This document shows, piece by piece, positions 33,884-41,941 of a stretch of 64,000 nucleotides of DNA. Each line of letters begins with the position of its first letter. Position 1 is the stretch's first letter. The stretch is from Sphingopyxis sp. YF1 (GTDB taxonomy: Bacteria > Pseudomonadota > Alphaproteobacteria > Sphingomonadales > Sphingomonadaceae). The stretch spans positions 2,604,001 to 2,668,000 of the forward strand of contig NZ_CP033204.1 of assembly GCF_022701295.1 (NCBI RefSeq), given 5' to 3'. A program made the translations under genes and the position numbers. The notes under the pieces are model-generated. The model made no database searches. It was given only the letters and a program-made list of their open reading frames with translations, and was not told the origin of the DNA.

Positions 33884-35446
33884 TCAGACCGGGATCGCGT
33901 TGCAGGCGCCGCTCGACGAACCGAAGCTCGCGGTCGCGCTGTTGCAGGTCCAGCCCTGGAAGCGGGTGTCGCTCGCGTCGCGGACCGCGCCGATATAGGT
34001 CGGGACCGCGAAGAAGCTGCTGATGCTCGTCGGGTTGAACACCGCGCGGCCGGTCTCGCTCGCACCGTTGACATAGACGCCCGTCAGCGACGGCGTGAAG
34101 GTCGAGCTGTTGTTGGTGCCGGCGTTGAAGATCGCCGCGACCGCGTCGTTGGTCACGCCGCCCGAGCCGGTGAAGGGCCCCGTGCCGCCGCACTGCATCA
34201 CGACCGAGTCGAACTTCGGCGGCCCCGCCTCGTCGGCGCCCGTGGTCTGCACCGTCGTCGCCGAGTTGAGGCGGAGGCACGACACGCCCGGCGAGACGAA
34301 GATGCCGTTCATCAGGCGATAGTCGGCGCCGCCGCGGATCAGCACCGCCGCGGCATTGCCCGCGCCGTTGGCGCGCTGGACGAAGGTGAAGTTCGAGATC
34401 GCGACATTCTGGCGCGGAACCGCGTCCTCGTTGCCGTTCGAATCGGCCTCGATGATCGAATCGCCGACGCCGCCGCCGGCGCGCTGGACCGCGAGCAGAT
34501 ACTGGATGTTGCCCTTGTAGCCGACGTCGGTGTCGAGGCTGTCATCCTCGGCGCCGGTGATCGCGATGTTGCGCATGTTGACGCGGCCGCCGAACACTTC
34601 GATGCCGTCGTCCGAGCTGTTGTGGACGTGGATATTCTCGATCGTGGTGCCCGAACCGGTGCCCGACGGGGTCAGCCCCTGCAGTTCCTTGTCGGCGCTG
34701 AGGACAAAGCCCGAATAGCGGATCTGGACGTAGGACATGCGGCCCGAATTGTCGGCCGGCTGCGCGCCGCCGTAGAGCGCGTTCGACGTGCCCTCGGTAT
34801 CGCGTTCGCACGCCACGGTGCCCGGCGTCGCGGCGGGCGCGAGGCAGTCGGTGACCGGCGCGCGGCCGAGCAGGACGACCCCGCCCCACATCTGCGACGC
34901 ATTGTCGTCGGGGGTGGCGACGACGTTGCCGCGACCGGTGAAGACGATCGGCTGGGTCGGGGTGCCGACCGCGTCGATGCGGTTACCGCGGTTGACGACG
35001 AGGTAGGAGACGCCCGTCGCGCCGAAGATGGTAACGCCCGGATCGATCGTCAGCGTGACGTCGGTGTTGGTGCTCGCCGCACCCTGGTCGGTGCCGACGT
35101 CGACGCGGCCGGGAAGCGAGTAGATGACACCCGCGACCTTGGGGATCGCGGTCGAGGCCGTGAAGCGCGCGGGGAAGCCACAATTGCGCCACGTGCCCTG
35201 CGGGCCGCTGATCGTGCCAAGATCAGTGAGCTGGACCGCGCCGGTGATCGACGGGCAGTTGGCGGCGGGGGTGACGCCGGTCGGGGTCGGCGTGGGGGTC
35301 GGCGTGGGGGTCGGGGTCGGGGTCGGCGTCGGAATCACGATGACGCCCTCGCCCGGCGAGGCGACGCCATCGGCACCGCACGCCGCGAGAATGGAACAGG
35401 CCACGCCGCTGAGCATGACCAAACGAACGCGCGCGAAAGCCGCCAT
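33884..35446 (-). CDS. elpS: ElpS-like extracellular lipoprotein
   Basis: A 520-residue lipoprotein. The signal peptide ends in lipobox 'ILAAC' (Cys23); a linker of nine Pro-Thr repeats follows at about residues 38-56, then a beta-helix-like body ('GVTIFGATGVSYLVVNRGNRIDAVGT', 'GRMSYVQIRYSGFVLSADKELQGLTPSG', 'SDDGIEVFGGRVNMRNIAITGAEDDSLDTD'). Caulobacter ElpS is a lipoprotein of this kind, induced by phosphate starvation, secreted by the T2SS and encoded beside it. The gene name is by analogy of context and architecture. GGAGAA precedes the ATG at 35446. A heptamer array lies upstream. Confidence 0.75.
   Translation of the reverse strand: MAAFARVRLVMLSGVACSILAACGADGVASPGEGVIVIPTPTPTPTPTPTPTPTPTGVTPAANCPSITGAVQLTDLGTISGPQGTWRNCGFPARFTASTAIPKVAGVIYSLPGRVDVGTDQGAASTNTDVTLTIDPGVTIFGATGVSYLVVNRGNRIDAVGTPTQPIVFTGRGNVVATPDDNASQMWGGVVLLGRAPVTDCLAPAATPGTVACERDTEGTSNALYGGAQPADNSGRMSYVQIRYSGFVLSADKELQGLTPSGTGSGTTIENIHVHNSSDDGIEVFGGRVNMRNIAITGAEDDSLDTDVGYKGNIQYLLAVQRAGGGVGDSIIEADSNGNEDAVPRQNVAISNFTFVQRANGAGNAAAVLIRGGADYRLMNGIFVSPGVSCLRLNSATTVQTTGADEAGPPKFDSVVMQCGGTGPFTGSGGVTNDAVAAIFNAGTNNSSTFTPSLTGVYVNGASETGRAVFNPTSISSFFAVPTYIGAVRDASDTRFQGWTCNSATASFGSSSGACNAIPV
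35280..35332 (-). repeat. Hexanucleotide tandem repeat encoding the Pro-Thr linker
   Basis: Tandem CC(C/G)AC(C/G)-type units encode nine consecutive Pro-Thr pairs just after the lipidated cysteine region. The near-identical units make length variation by slippage plausible, which would change the tether length but keep the frame. Confidence 0.7.
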
Positions 35447-35570
35447 GAAATTCTCCGTTGTCCGCTGTGCGCCCCCAAAAGGTCGAGCGGCGCCCCTGCT
35501 GAAAATCACCGGCGGGTGCGAAGGAGGAATCCCTCCACACCCCCGATGCCGCCGCCACTAGGGTGATTCG

Positions 35571-35632
35571 GTGACGGTCTGACGCCAGAGCGATGACAGT
35601 GCGGTGACGGTTTGGAGTCGTTTCGGTGACAG
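35571..35632 (-). promoter_or_regulatory. Pho-box-like heptamer array upstream of the ElpS-like gene
   Basis: Plus-strand heptamers GTGACGG (35571), ATGACAG (35593), GTGACGG (35604) and GTGACAG (35626) all start at multiples of 11 bp from each other; a weaker one (ACGCCAG, 35582) fills one gap. On the coding strand they read CCGTCAC/CTGTCAT, close to the PhoB consensus. The best pair is 35593-35610. The array lies 125-186 bp upstream of the ATG at 35446. The rest of the 35447-35764 gap holds nothing else recognised. Confidence 0.7.
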
Positions 35633-35764
35633 GCGCCGCGGCGCGCGCGGCCGCGACTTCGCGTCGGGAAAAATAAATGCGCCACAGCCCGCTTGCATCA
35701 CCCGGAAAGCTTTGCTAGGCGCCCGCTCCTACCTGGTGCCGGCCCGTCCGGACCATCATGATGT

Positions 35765-35851
35765 GCGGTCGTGGCGGAACTGGTAGACGCGCAACGTTGA
35801 GGTCGTTGTGGCCGAAAGGCCGTGGAAGTTCGAGTCTTCTCGACCGCACCA
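35765..35851 (+). tRNA. tRNA-Leu (anticodon GAG)
   Basis: An 87-base cloverleaf with acceptor GCGGTCG pairing with CGACCGC. The anticodon stem is CAACG/CGTTG with loop TTGAGGT (anticodon GAG). A long class II variable arm (TGGCCGAAAGGCCG) and T arm with TTCGAGT are present, and CCA is encoded. The variable arm identifies it as tRNA-Leu. Confidence 0.95.
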
Positions 35852-35855
35852 TCAT

Positions 35856-35876
35856 CGCCAGAATATGGCGTCTTTT
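35856..35876 (+). terminator. Rho-independent terminator of tRNA-Leu
   Basis: The five-base stem CGCCA/TGGCG with loop GAATA is followed directly by TCTTTT, four bases after the tRNA end. The remaining stretch to 36083 holds no gene that I can support. Confidence 0.6.
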
Positions 35877-36083
35877 CAGAAAATTGGACAGATATCTCTT
35901 CCCCTTGAGGGGAGCATTGTTCGCGCGCGCAAGCCGCCCTCCGCCGATGCACGGGGAGGCCGTACCGACCCGGTTCGCAGGCGCAGCCTGGAAAAGCCGC
36001 CGCACGGACCGCGGGCGGACGCGTCCGCCTGCGGCCTCATGCGGCGGGAAGCGGGGACGACGTCCCCATTCGGTCCGCTACCT

Positions 36084-37319
36084 TCAGGGTATCGGGGTTC
36101 GGCTCGCAATGGCGGCTTCGATCAGCCCCTGCATCTCCTGTTCGAGCTCGACCCCCTTGCGGTCGCCGCCGCTCGATATCTCGGTTGCGATGAGACCGTA
36201 ATAGCCGGTGTCGCGGTCGATCCATCCGACCCAGCCATACGCCCCCGGCGACGAATTGACCTTTGACGTCGCGCAAGCCGCAACCGTGTCGCATTCGACG
36301 AACGATCCCAGCGCATATTCCCAACCCGTCGCGCCCGACGGAACGAAGATGCGCGGCAGCCCCGCCGTCCGTTGCTGGGTGAAGCCCGCCATGTCGGTGA
36401 CGAAGGCCCCGCCGAGCAGCGCGCGCAACAGTTTCGCATAGTCGCGCGGCGTCGAATAGGCGCCCCCCGCGACCCATGGATTGGTCGGCGCGCTGCCCGC
36501 GGGATCGTACCAGGTCGTGCTGGCCATTCCGAGCGGGGTCGTCACATGCTGGGCGAACAGTTCGTGGAACGTGCGCTCGCGAGCGGGCGATGTTCCCGGC
36601 TGGATGCTGCTGTCCTTCGCCTCCAGATAGGCGCCCGCAACCTGCATCGCATGCGGCCCATAGCTGTATTGCGCGCCGGGCGCATTGCCGGGACGCAGGA
36701 TGTCGTAGCGCAGGTCGTGAATATTCTTGGCGCAATTATAGAGGACCAGTGCCGGCGTCAGCTGGCAGCCGCCGACGAGCGGGCTTCCGTTGAACCCCGA
36801 GGTCATCGACAGCGCATGCTTGAGCTTGACGTCCTTCTTTGTCCCGCTCGTCGTCCAGAAGGCCAGCGATGGCCGCATCGGATCGTCGAGCGTCACGATG
36901 CCGGCCTGCACCATCCGCATCGCCAGCACTCCGGCGAACCATTTGGACGCCGAGGCAAGCGGGGTGACACGGTCGATCCCGAAACTGCCCTTTTCATATG
37001 CGAACAAATAGTCGGGGTCTGTCGCGTTGCCGACGATGAAATAGCCGTTGGCGACCTCGCTGTCGGCGTCGATCGCGGCCTGAAGTGCCGTCCAGTCATA
37101 GGTATAGCCGCCGGCGGTGGTCGTCAGGCCGGTCAAGGCCGACGGAACCACGGCCGGCGACGCGGTCCTGGACGAAGGCACCGCCAGCGGGGGTAGCTGT
37201 ACCATCGGAGGCGCGTCGCCGCCGTCCGGACCCGCCATGCGCGTTTGCGCGGCGAACGCCCCTGCCCCGACCACCGCGACACCGGCCGCGAGCCACGCCA
37301 ATATCTTTCGTTCAGCCAT
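36084..37319 (-). CDS. Secreted beta-lactamase-fold serine hydrolase
   Basis: A 411-residue serine hydrolase of the class C beta-lactamase/penicillin-binding-protein-like superfamily. A signal anchor ('ILAWLAAGVAVVGAGAFAAQT') is followed by the SxxK nucleophile motif 'SASK' (near residue 123) and 'YSYGP' at the Tyr-x-Asn position. The likely substrate is a peptide, ester or beta-lactam-like amide; it cannot be fixed from sequence. GGGAGAG precedes the ATG. It sits 64 bp downstream of the TonB receptor gene on the same strand and is probably co-transcribed with it. Confidence 0.85.
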   Translation of the reverse strand: MAERKILAWLAAGVAVVGAGAFAAQTRMAGPDGGDAPPMVQLPPLAVPSSRTASPAVVPSALTGLTTTAGGYTYDWTALQAAIDADSEVANGYFIVGNATDPDYLFAYEKGSFGIDRVTPLASASKWFAGVLAMRMVQAGIVTLDDPMRPSLAFWTTSGTKKDVKLKHALSMTSGFNGSPLVGGCQLTPALVLYNCAKNIHDLRYDILRPGNAPGAQYSYGPHAMQVAGAYLEAKDSSIQPGTSPARERTFHELFAQHVTTPLGMASTTWYDPAGSAPTNPWVAGGAYSTPRDYAKLLRALLGGAFVTDMAGFTQQRTAGLPRIFVPSGATGWEYALGSFVECDTVAACATSKVNSSPGAYGWVGWIDRDTGYYGLIATEISSGGDRKGVELEQEMQGLIEAAIASRTPIP

Positions 37320-37383
37320 CTCTGCTCTCCCGTCTTCGTTGCACCGTTTCGAAAAGGAGGGGCCGCGCCGCGCGGCCGGCGGG

Positions 37384-39651
37384 TCAGAAGGACATGCGTC
37401 CTTCGACGCCGATCACGCGCGGCTGGCTGTAGCGATTGATCGTCGGCGCCTGTGCGACATAATAAATCTTGTCGAACAGGTTGTTGGCGAAGACGCTGAT
37501 GCCGACCTTGCCGAACTCGACCCCGACGCGAAGATTGACGAGAACATAGTCGTCGAGGTCGACCGAGGTCGCGGTCAGTTCCTGTTTGCCGCCCCATTGC
37601 CCGCTCACGAGAATATTGCTCGTCAGCGTCACCTCGTTCGCGACCGGATAGCGAAGATTGAGATTGGCCGACGCGAGCCAGTCGGGAACCTGCGCGAGGT
37701 CGAGCCCGTCGTAGCGACCGCTCCGGACCTGGCCGCCCTGCCGCGATCCGCTGAACGCGAGCCGTCCACTGCCGGGTCCGAGATCGAAGCCCTGGCTATA
37801 TTCGGCCTCGATCCCCCAGCTTTTCGCATCGCCGGCATTGGTCAGGTAGCTGACCGCCGCGACCGGGCAGGTCGGGTTGGTCAGCGCGCAGCCGTCGTCG
37901 ACCTGCGCGATCAGATCCTCGAGATCGGTATAATAGCCCGCGATCGCGAAATAGCCGCGGCGCATCGGGCTGCCCTTGATGCCAAGCTCGTACGACGTGC
38001 TGTTCTCGTTGCCGAAGAGCACCTCGACCGGGTTCGGCGCGCGCGGATCGGAAAGGCGCGTGTTAAAGCCGCCGGCGCGATAGCTGCTGCCGACCTTGGC
38101 ATAGGCGAGGATGCCCGAAGCGAGCTTGTACGACAGCGTCGCATTGTAGGAGAGATTGTCGGCAGTGATGCTGTCGTCGATGATCCGCGACGGTCCGCCG
38201 GTCGGCAGCCCCGTTCCCAGATCATAAAGGCGCGCGGTGATGCTGCGGCTGTCGTGCGTGTAGCGCAACTCGCCGGTCAGGTTGAGGCTGTCGCTGATAT
38301 CGAAACCGAGCGAGCCGTACGCGGCATAGCTTTCGAAATGGAGCCGCGCGGGGGCGATGTTGCCGGGCGAGGGATTGGCGGGGGTCGGGGTGCGCGTCGT
38401 CGTGACCGAAAAATCGCTGTCGAGCAGGAGCATGTCGGCGCCGACGAGCCAGGTCAGCCGGTCAGACCTGCCGGCGACATGGATGTCCTGCGAGAAATTG
38501 TCGGTGGTGTCGACGACATAGGAGGCGCTGTTCGGATCGATCGGGGTCAGAGCGCCGACCTGGCCCGCGGCGCGCGCGCGCGCCAGTTCGGCCGGACTGA
38601 CCGCGTCATTGTCGAGATCATATTCGCTGTGCCGCCTGCGGTACGAGGTTGTCGAGCTGAGGTCGGCACCGCCGAGGTCGACGCGCACGATCGCCTGCAA
38701 CCCGTCGATGTCCTGCGACGCGCGCGGCGCGGTGTTCCACGGATAGTTGAAGCGGTCCTGGACATAGCCGCCCGGGAAGCCCGGCGTGCCGGCGGGAATG
38801 AAGATCTGGTAATGGATCGCGGGCGTGGTCAGCCGCTGCGTTTCGGCCATGACGATCGCATCGACCGGCCCGCGCTTCACGCGGATCTGGCCGCGCAGGC
38901 CGTGCCCCTTTTGCCGATCGAAATAGACGTCGTTGTCGGGGTTGTAGAAGAAGCCCTTGTCCTGTTCGACCAGATCGCCGCTGAGCCGCATCGCGATCCC
39001 GTCACCGAGCGGGACGTTGACCGCACCCTGCAATTGCAGCGCGTCGGTTTCGAACGCGTAGCGCGCGCTGCCCCAGCCCGAGAGGTCGAATTCGGGTTCG
39101 GCCGAGATGATGTTGATCGCCCCGCCGACCGCGTTCCGGCCATAGAGCGCGCCCTGCGTACCGCGCAGCACCTCGACGCGGCCGATGTCGAGCAGGTCGA
39201 GGCGGGTGAAGTTGCGCCCGCCGACCGGGCCGCCCGCGATATAGGCGCCGCCCCGATAGAGGCCGACGCTCGGATCGCCGTTGGTCGCACGCGCGGTCGA
39301 GGACGCGCGGATCGAGATTTCGGACGTGATCGAGGAACTGAGGTTGTTGAAGCGGACGCTCGGCTGGTCGGCGAGCAGTTCGCCGCTGCCCGTCGCGCCG
39401 CCGCGATCGGCGAGCGCCGCCCCGTCGATCACCGACGCCGCGGTCGGAATATCGGCGAGCCGCTCTTCGCGGCGCCGGGCGGTGACGACGATCGCGCCGT
39501 CGTCGCCGGTGTCGCCGGTGTCGGCGACGACCGTGTCGGCCGACGATTCGGAGCGAGGTGCGTCGGCCGCCGCCTCCTGCGCGAAGGCCGAAGCCGCCGT
39601 CGCGGACCAGACCGCAACCGTGCAGAACAGAAGATGCGCCTTGCGCTCCAT
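37384..39651 (-). CDS. TonB-dependent receptor of the GntR-controlled locus
   Basis: A 755-residue receptor: signal peptide ('TVAVWSATAASAFAQ'), TonB-box/plug ('GAIVVTARRREERLADIPTAASVID', 'VEVLRGTQGALYGRNAVGGAINIISAEP') and a barrel ending 'VGISVFANNLFDKIYYVAQAP...VEGRMSF'. This is the FpvA/IroN-like type common in Sphingomonadales for uptake of aromatic or peptide-like compounds. GGGAGGGATTC precedes the ATG, and an ATTATCGATAAT palindrome lies 28 bp upstream. The downstream serine hydrolase and upstream peptidase suggest a peptide-like substrate (inference). Confidence 0.93.
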   Translation of the reverse strand: MERKAHLLFCTVAVWSATAASAFAQEAAADAPRSESSADTVVADTGDTGDDGAIVVTARRREERLADIPTAASVIDGAALADRGGATGSGELLADQPSVRFNNLSSSITSEISIRASSTARATNGDPSVGLYRGGAYIAGGPVGGRNFTRLDLLDIGRVEVLRGTQGALYGRNAVGGAINIISAEPEFDLSGWGSARYAFETDALQLQGAVNVPLGDGIAMRLSGDLVEQDKGFFYNPDNDVYFDRQKGHGLRGQIRVKRGPVDAIVMAETQRLTTPAIHYQIFIPAGTPGFPGGYVQDRFNYPWNTAPRASQDIDGLQAIVRVDLGGADLSSTTSYRRRHSEYDLDNDAVSPAELARARAAGQVGALTPIDPNSASYVVDTTDNFSQDIHVAGRSDRLTWLVGADMLLLDSDFSVTTTRTPTPANPSPGNIAPARLHFESYAAYGSLGFDISDSLNLTGELRYTHDSRSITARLYDLGTGLPTGGPSRIIDDSITADNLSYNATLSYKLASGILAYAKVGSSYRAGGFNTRLSDPRAPNPVEVLFGNENSTSYELGIKGSPMRRGYFAIAGYYTDLEDLIAQVDDGCALTNPTCPVAAVSYLTNAGDAKSWGIEAEYSQGFDLGPGSGRLAFSGSRQGGQVRSGRYDGLDLAQVPDWLASANLNLRYPVANEVTLTSNILVSGQWGGKQELTATSVDLDDYVLVNLRVGVEFGKVGISVFANNLFDKIYYVAQAPTINRYSQPRVIGVEGRMSF

Positions 39652-39679
39652 GAATCCCTCCCAGATGTATTGTGCTATT

Positions 39680-39691
39680 ATTATCGATAAT
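39680..39691. promoter_or_regulatory. Putative GntR operator, site 1
   Basis: A perfect 12-bp palindrome ATTATCGATAAT in AT-rich sequence, upstream of the TonB receptor. The identical palindrome lies beside the GntR regulator gene (41892-41903). Both are AT-rich islands in GC-rich DNA. Confidence 0.65.
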
Positions 39692-39748
39692 TTTGTGCAT
39701 CAAGCGACGCGAGTCAAGCCGGAAAGCGCCGGAGACGCCTTTCAGCGA

Positions 39749-41071
39749 TCAGCGGTGAGCAGGAACCGCGTGGAGAAGGAGGTCACGAAAGCCGCGCGCC
39801 GTAGCGGCGAGCGGCTCGGCCGCGACGGTCGAAAAATCGTCGGTTGCGGCATGGTGGTGACGATGCGCGCCGAAAATCCCGGCATGGCGCGGATAGCCGG
39901 CCCTGACGATCTCGGTGAGCTCGCCCGCCGTTCCCTCGCCCGAGGGATACGCCATTTCGATTCCCGGCTGCCCCCTGAAAATCTCCCGCGCGCGCGCGAC
40001 GAGATCGGGTGAGAGCATGAGGAAACGATTGGAATCGGCGCTCGGCAGCGGCAGCAATTGCCCTGGAATCTCGTGCCAGTCGCGCGTCGCGGCATTGGCC
40101 CCGAGATGCAGCCAGAAATCGGTCTCGGCCGGCGGAGGACCGAACGCCTCGACGAGATGCGACGCGCCGAGATTTTCATATTCGTGCCCGCTGTTGGACA
40201 CGAACAGCAGGCTGTGCCGCCGAAAGGCGCGCGACATCCAGCCGGCGAGCGCGAGCCAGATCGCAATCCCGGGCCCCCGTTCGCCGGCGCAGTCGGTCCA
40301 CCCCGATCGCGGGGTCGACACGACGATCCATCGCTGCCCCGGACGCAGAATCCGCCCGATCACATTTTCCGCCGGGCGCGTACCGCCCTCGCCCGCCAGA
40401 ATGAGGCGCGCCTCGCGGCCGTGGCGGGCGGCCTCGACGACCGGCGCCGCAAGGCGCGGCGCGAGCAGCGCGAGCGGCCGCGCCGATGCCGGGCGATCGG
40501 CGGGAACGTTCAGCAGCAGCGCTTCGCCGGTCGGGCCCATCGTCACGAGAATGACGGCCGCCGCCCCCCGCTCGATCGCGTCGGCCAGCGCGGCCCGCAC
40601 CGTGCGGTCGAGGAGGCTGGACCAGCGCCGGTGCGGCAGGCGAACGAGCGCGATGGCGCCATCGAGACGCCCCGGAAGCTCGGCAAGCCGGAGCGGCGCG
40701 GCCAGTCCGCCCAGCGCGGTCGGCACGGCGAGCGGCTGCGCGACCAGCTCGACGCGGAGATCGCCGATCCGGAGATGGCAGGCGCTGGCGTCGAACCAGG
40801 GCGCCTCGAAACGCTGGCGCTCGACCGCGAAGCCGGCCCGCTCGAGGCGCTTCGCCGTCCAGTCGGCGGTCCAGCGGTCGCCGGGCCCGCCCGAGCGCTT
40901 GTTCCCGGCACCGGCATAGGCTTTGACATCGGCAAGGAGGCGTTCGGGTTCGAACATCGCCATGTCCGCGGACCGGGCGGCGGCGGGCACCGCCGCGCCA
41001 GCCTGAAGCGCGAGCGGCGCCGCGAGCCCCGCCTTCAGCAGGCTGCGCCGGCCGGTCGGGCCGCGCGTCAT
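39749..41071 (-). CDS. M28-like exported protein with altered metal site
   Basis: A 440-residue protein with a twin-arginine-type signal (RRSLLKAGLAAPLALQAG) and an M28 aminopeptidase-like layout with an inserted PA-type domain (about 110-230). The usual metal ligands are mostly replaced: 'VSTPRSGW' stands where HxDS is expected, 'AGERGPG' for GADDNASG, and 'SGHEYENLGAS' for the EE pair; a late 'HHHAATDD' is kept. It may bind rather than cut peptides, or use a different site. Its ATG overlaps the regulator stop (ATGA). Confidence 0.7.
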   Translation of the reverse strand: MTRGPTGRRSLLKAGLAAPLALQAGAAVPAAARSADMAMFEPERLLADVKAYAGAGNKRSGGPGDRWTADWTAKRLERAGFAVERQRFEAPWFDASACHLRIGDLRVELVAQPLAVPTALGGLAAPLRLAELPGRLDGAIALVRLPHRRWSSLLDRTVRAALADAIERGAAAVILVTMGPTGEALLLNVPADRPASARPLALLAPRLAAPVVEAARHGREARLILAGEGGTRPAENVIGRILRPGQRWIVVSTPRSGWTDCAGERGPGIAIWLALAGWMSRAFRRHSLLFVSNSGHEYENLGASHLVEAFGPPPAETDFWLHLGANAATRDWHEIPGQLLPLPSADSNRFLMLSPDLVARAREIFRGQPGIEMAYPSGEGTAGELTEIVRAGYPRHAGIFGAHRHHHAATDDFSTVAAEPLAATARGFRDLLLHAVPAHR

Positions 41072-41811
41072 GTCGCCTTGGCGCGGCGGCGCCCGGGCTT
41101 CGGCCTGACCCGCCGCGCCTTGTAGTCGGCCAGCGCCTCGGCGAAATTCTGCTGCGAGGTCGCGATCAGATCGCGCGCGACGCGGTCGGCGTCGTCGGGT
41201 TCGCGCGCCACGATATGGCGGCAGAGCTGTTCGTAGAGCACCGCCGAACGGCGCCCGACCTCGCCCTCGCCATGCGCGGCGACGAATTCGTCGGTATAGA
41301 CATTATGCTGCCAGCGGGCGAGCAGCGCGAGCCGGTCGAGCAGCTCGAGCGCCAGCGGTGCGTTCGACCGTTTGGCGATGAAGCGCCCGATGCGGTTCGA
41401 AACGCGGAGATGCTCGGCCGAATTGGTCGTCCGTTCGGTCACATCCTTATATTCGACGAGCCGGTGCATCAGTTCGCGCCCGTCGCGATCGCTCATCGCG
41501 GTGCAGGCGAGCCGGCAGACGACCCCGAACAGCGCCTTCCACAATTCGTAGATCTCGTCGGCCCCGTGATCGTCGACGTCGATCGCAAAGGCGCCGCGCC
41601 AGGGCACGACCTTGATCAGGCCGAGGCTCGCGACATGGCGGAACGCCTCGCGGACCGGGGCATGGCTCACCCCGAAGCGCGCGGCGATCTCGCGTTCGCG
41701 CAGCCACGACCCCGGCGGGATCCGCCACGCGACGATATCGTCGATCAGCAGCCGCGCGATCACGCGGTCCTGCGTCGGCGCATTGTCCTCGTCGCTCGTC
41801 ATCGCCGCCAT
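41068..41811 (-). CDS. GntR family (FadR/FCD type) regulator
   Basis: A regulator of about 247 residues. The N-terminal winged helix contains 'IPPGSWLREREIAARFGVSHAPVREAFRHVASLGLIKVVPWRGAF', diagnostic of GntR, and a helical FCD effector domain follows ('RLVEYKDVTERTTNSAEHLRVSNRIGRFI'). Starts at ATG 41811, ATG 41844 or TTG 41883 are all in frame; 41811 has AAGG/GCAGG nearby. The gene is coupled to the M28-like gene and divergent from a serine hydrolase. The shared palindromes suggest that it controls both flanks. Confidence 0.88.
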   Translation of the reverse strand: MAAMTSDEDNAPTQDRVIARLLIDDIVAWRIPPGSWLREREIAARFGVSHAPVREAFRHVASLGLIKVVPWRGAFAIDVDDHGADEIYELWKALFGVVCRLACTAMSDRDGRELMHRLVEYKDVTERTTNSAEHLRVSNRIGRFIAKRSNAPLALELLDRLALLARWQHNVYTDEFVAAHGEGEVGRRSAVLYEQLCRHIVAREPDDADRVARDLIATSQQNFAEALADYKARRVRPKPGRRRAKAT

Positions 41812-41891
41812 ATGCCTTGCCTGCTCCCCATCCGGGCGTCCCATCCTAGCCCGGGTGACGAGCGGGACAATCTTCGATTGCAACGACGTTT

Positions 41892-41903
41892 ATTATCGAT
41901 AAT
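41892..41903. promoter_or_regulatory. Putative GntR operator, site 2
   Basis: A second ATTATCGATAAT palindrome in the divergent region between the GntR gene and the serine hydrolase at 41942, identical to the site upstream of the TonB receptor. Confidence 0.65.
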
Positions 41904-41941
41904 ATTTGCGAAGACAAGTCAGCGAATCCCGGGAGCGGAAG

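Noticed and set aside
35280..35332. Possible CRISPR-like array
   Set aside because: The repeat is a contiguous hexamer tract in frame inside a gene, with no spacers. No CRISPR array or cas gene was seen anywhere in the window.
35808..36266. 152-codon plus-strand frame after tRNA-Leu
   Set aside because: It overlaps the tRNA 3' half and the antisense of the serine hydrolase end, with no start signal.
37117..39690. Plus-strand open frame of 857 codons opposite the TonB receptor
   Set aside because: Receptor plug and barrel motifs lie on the minus strand. The composition of the plus frame is a codon shadow.
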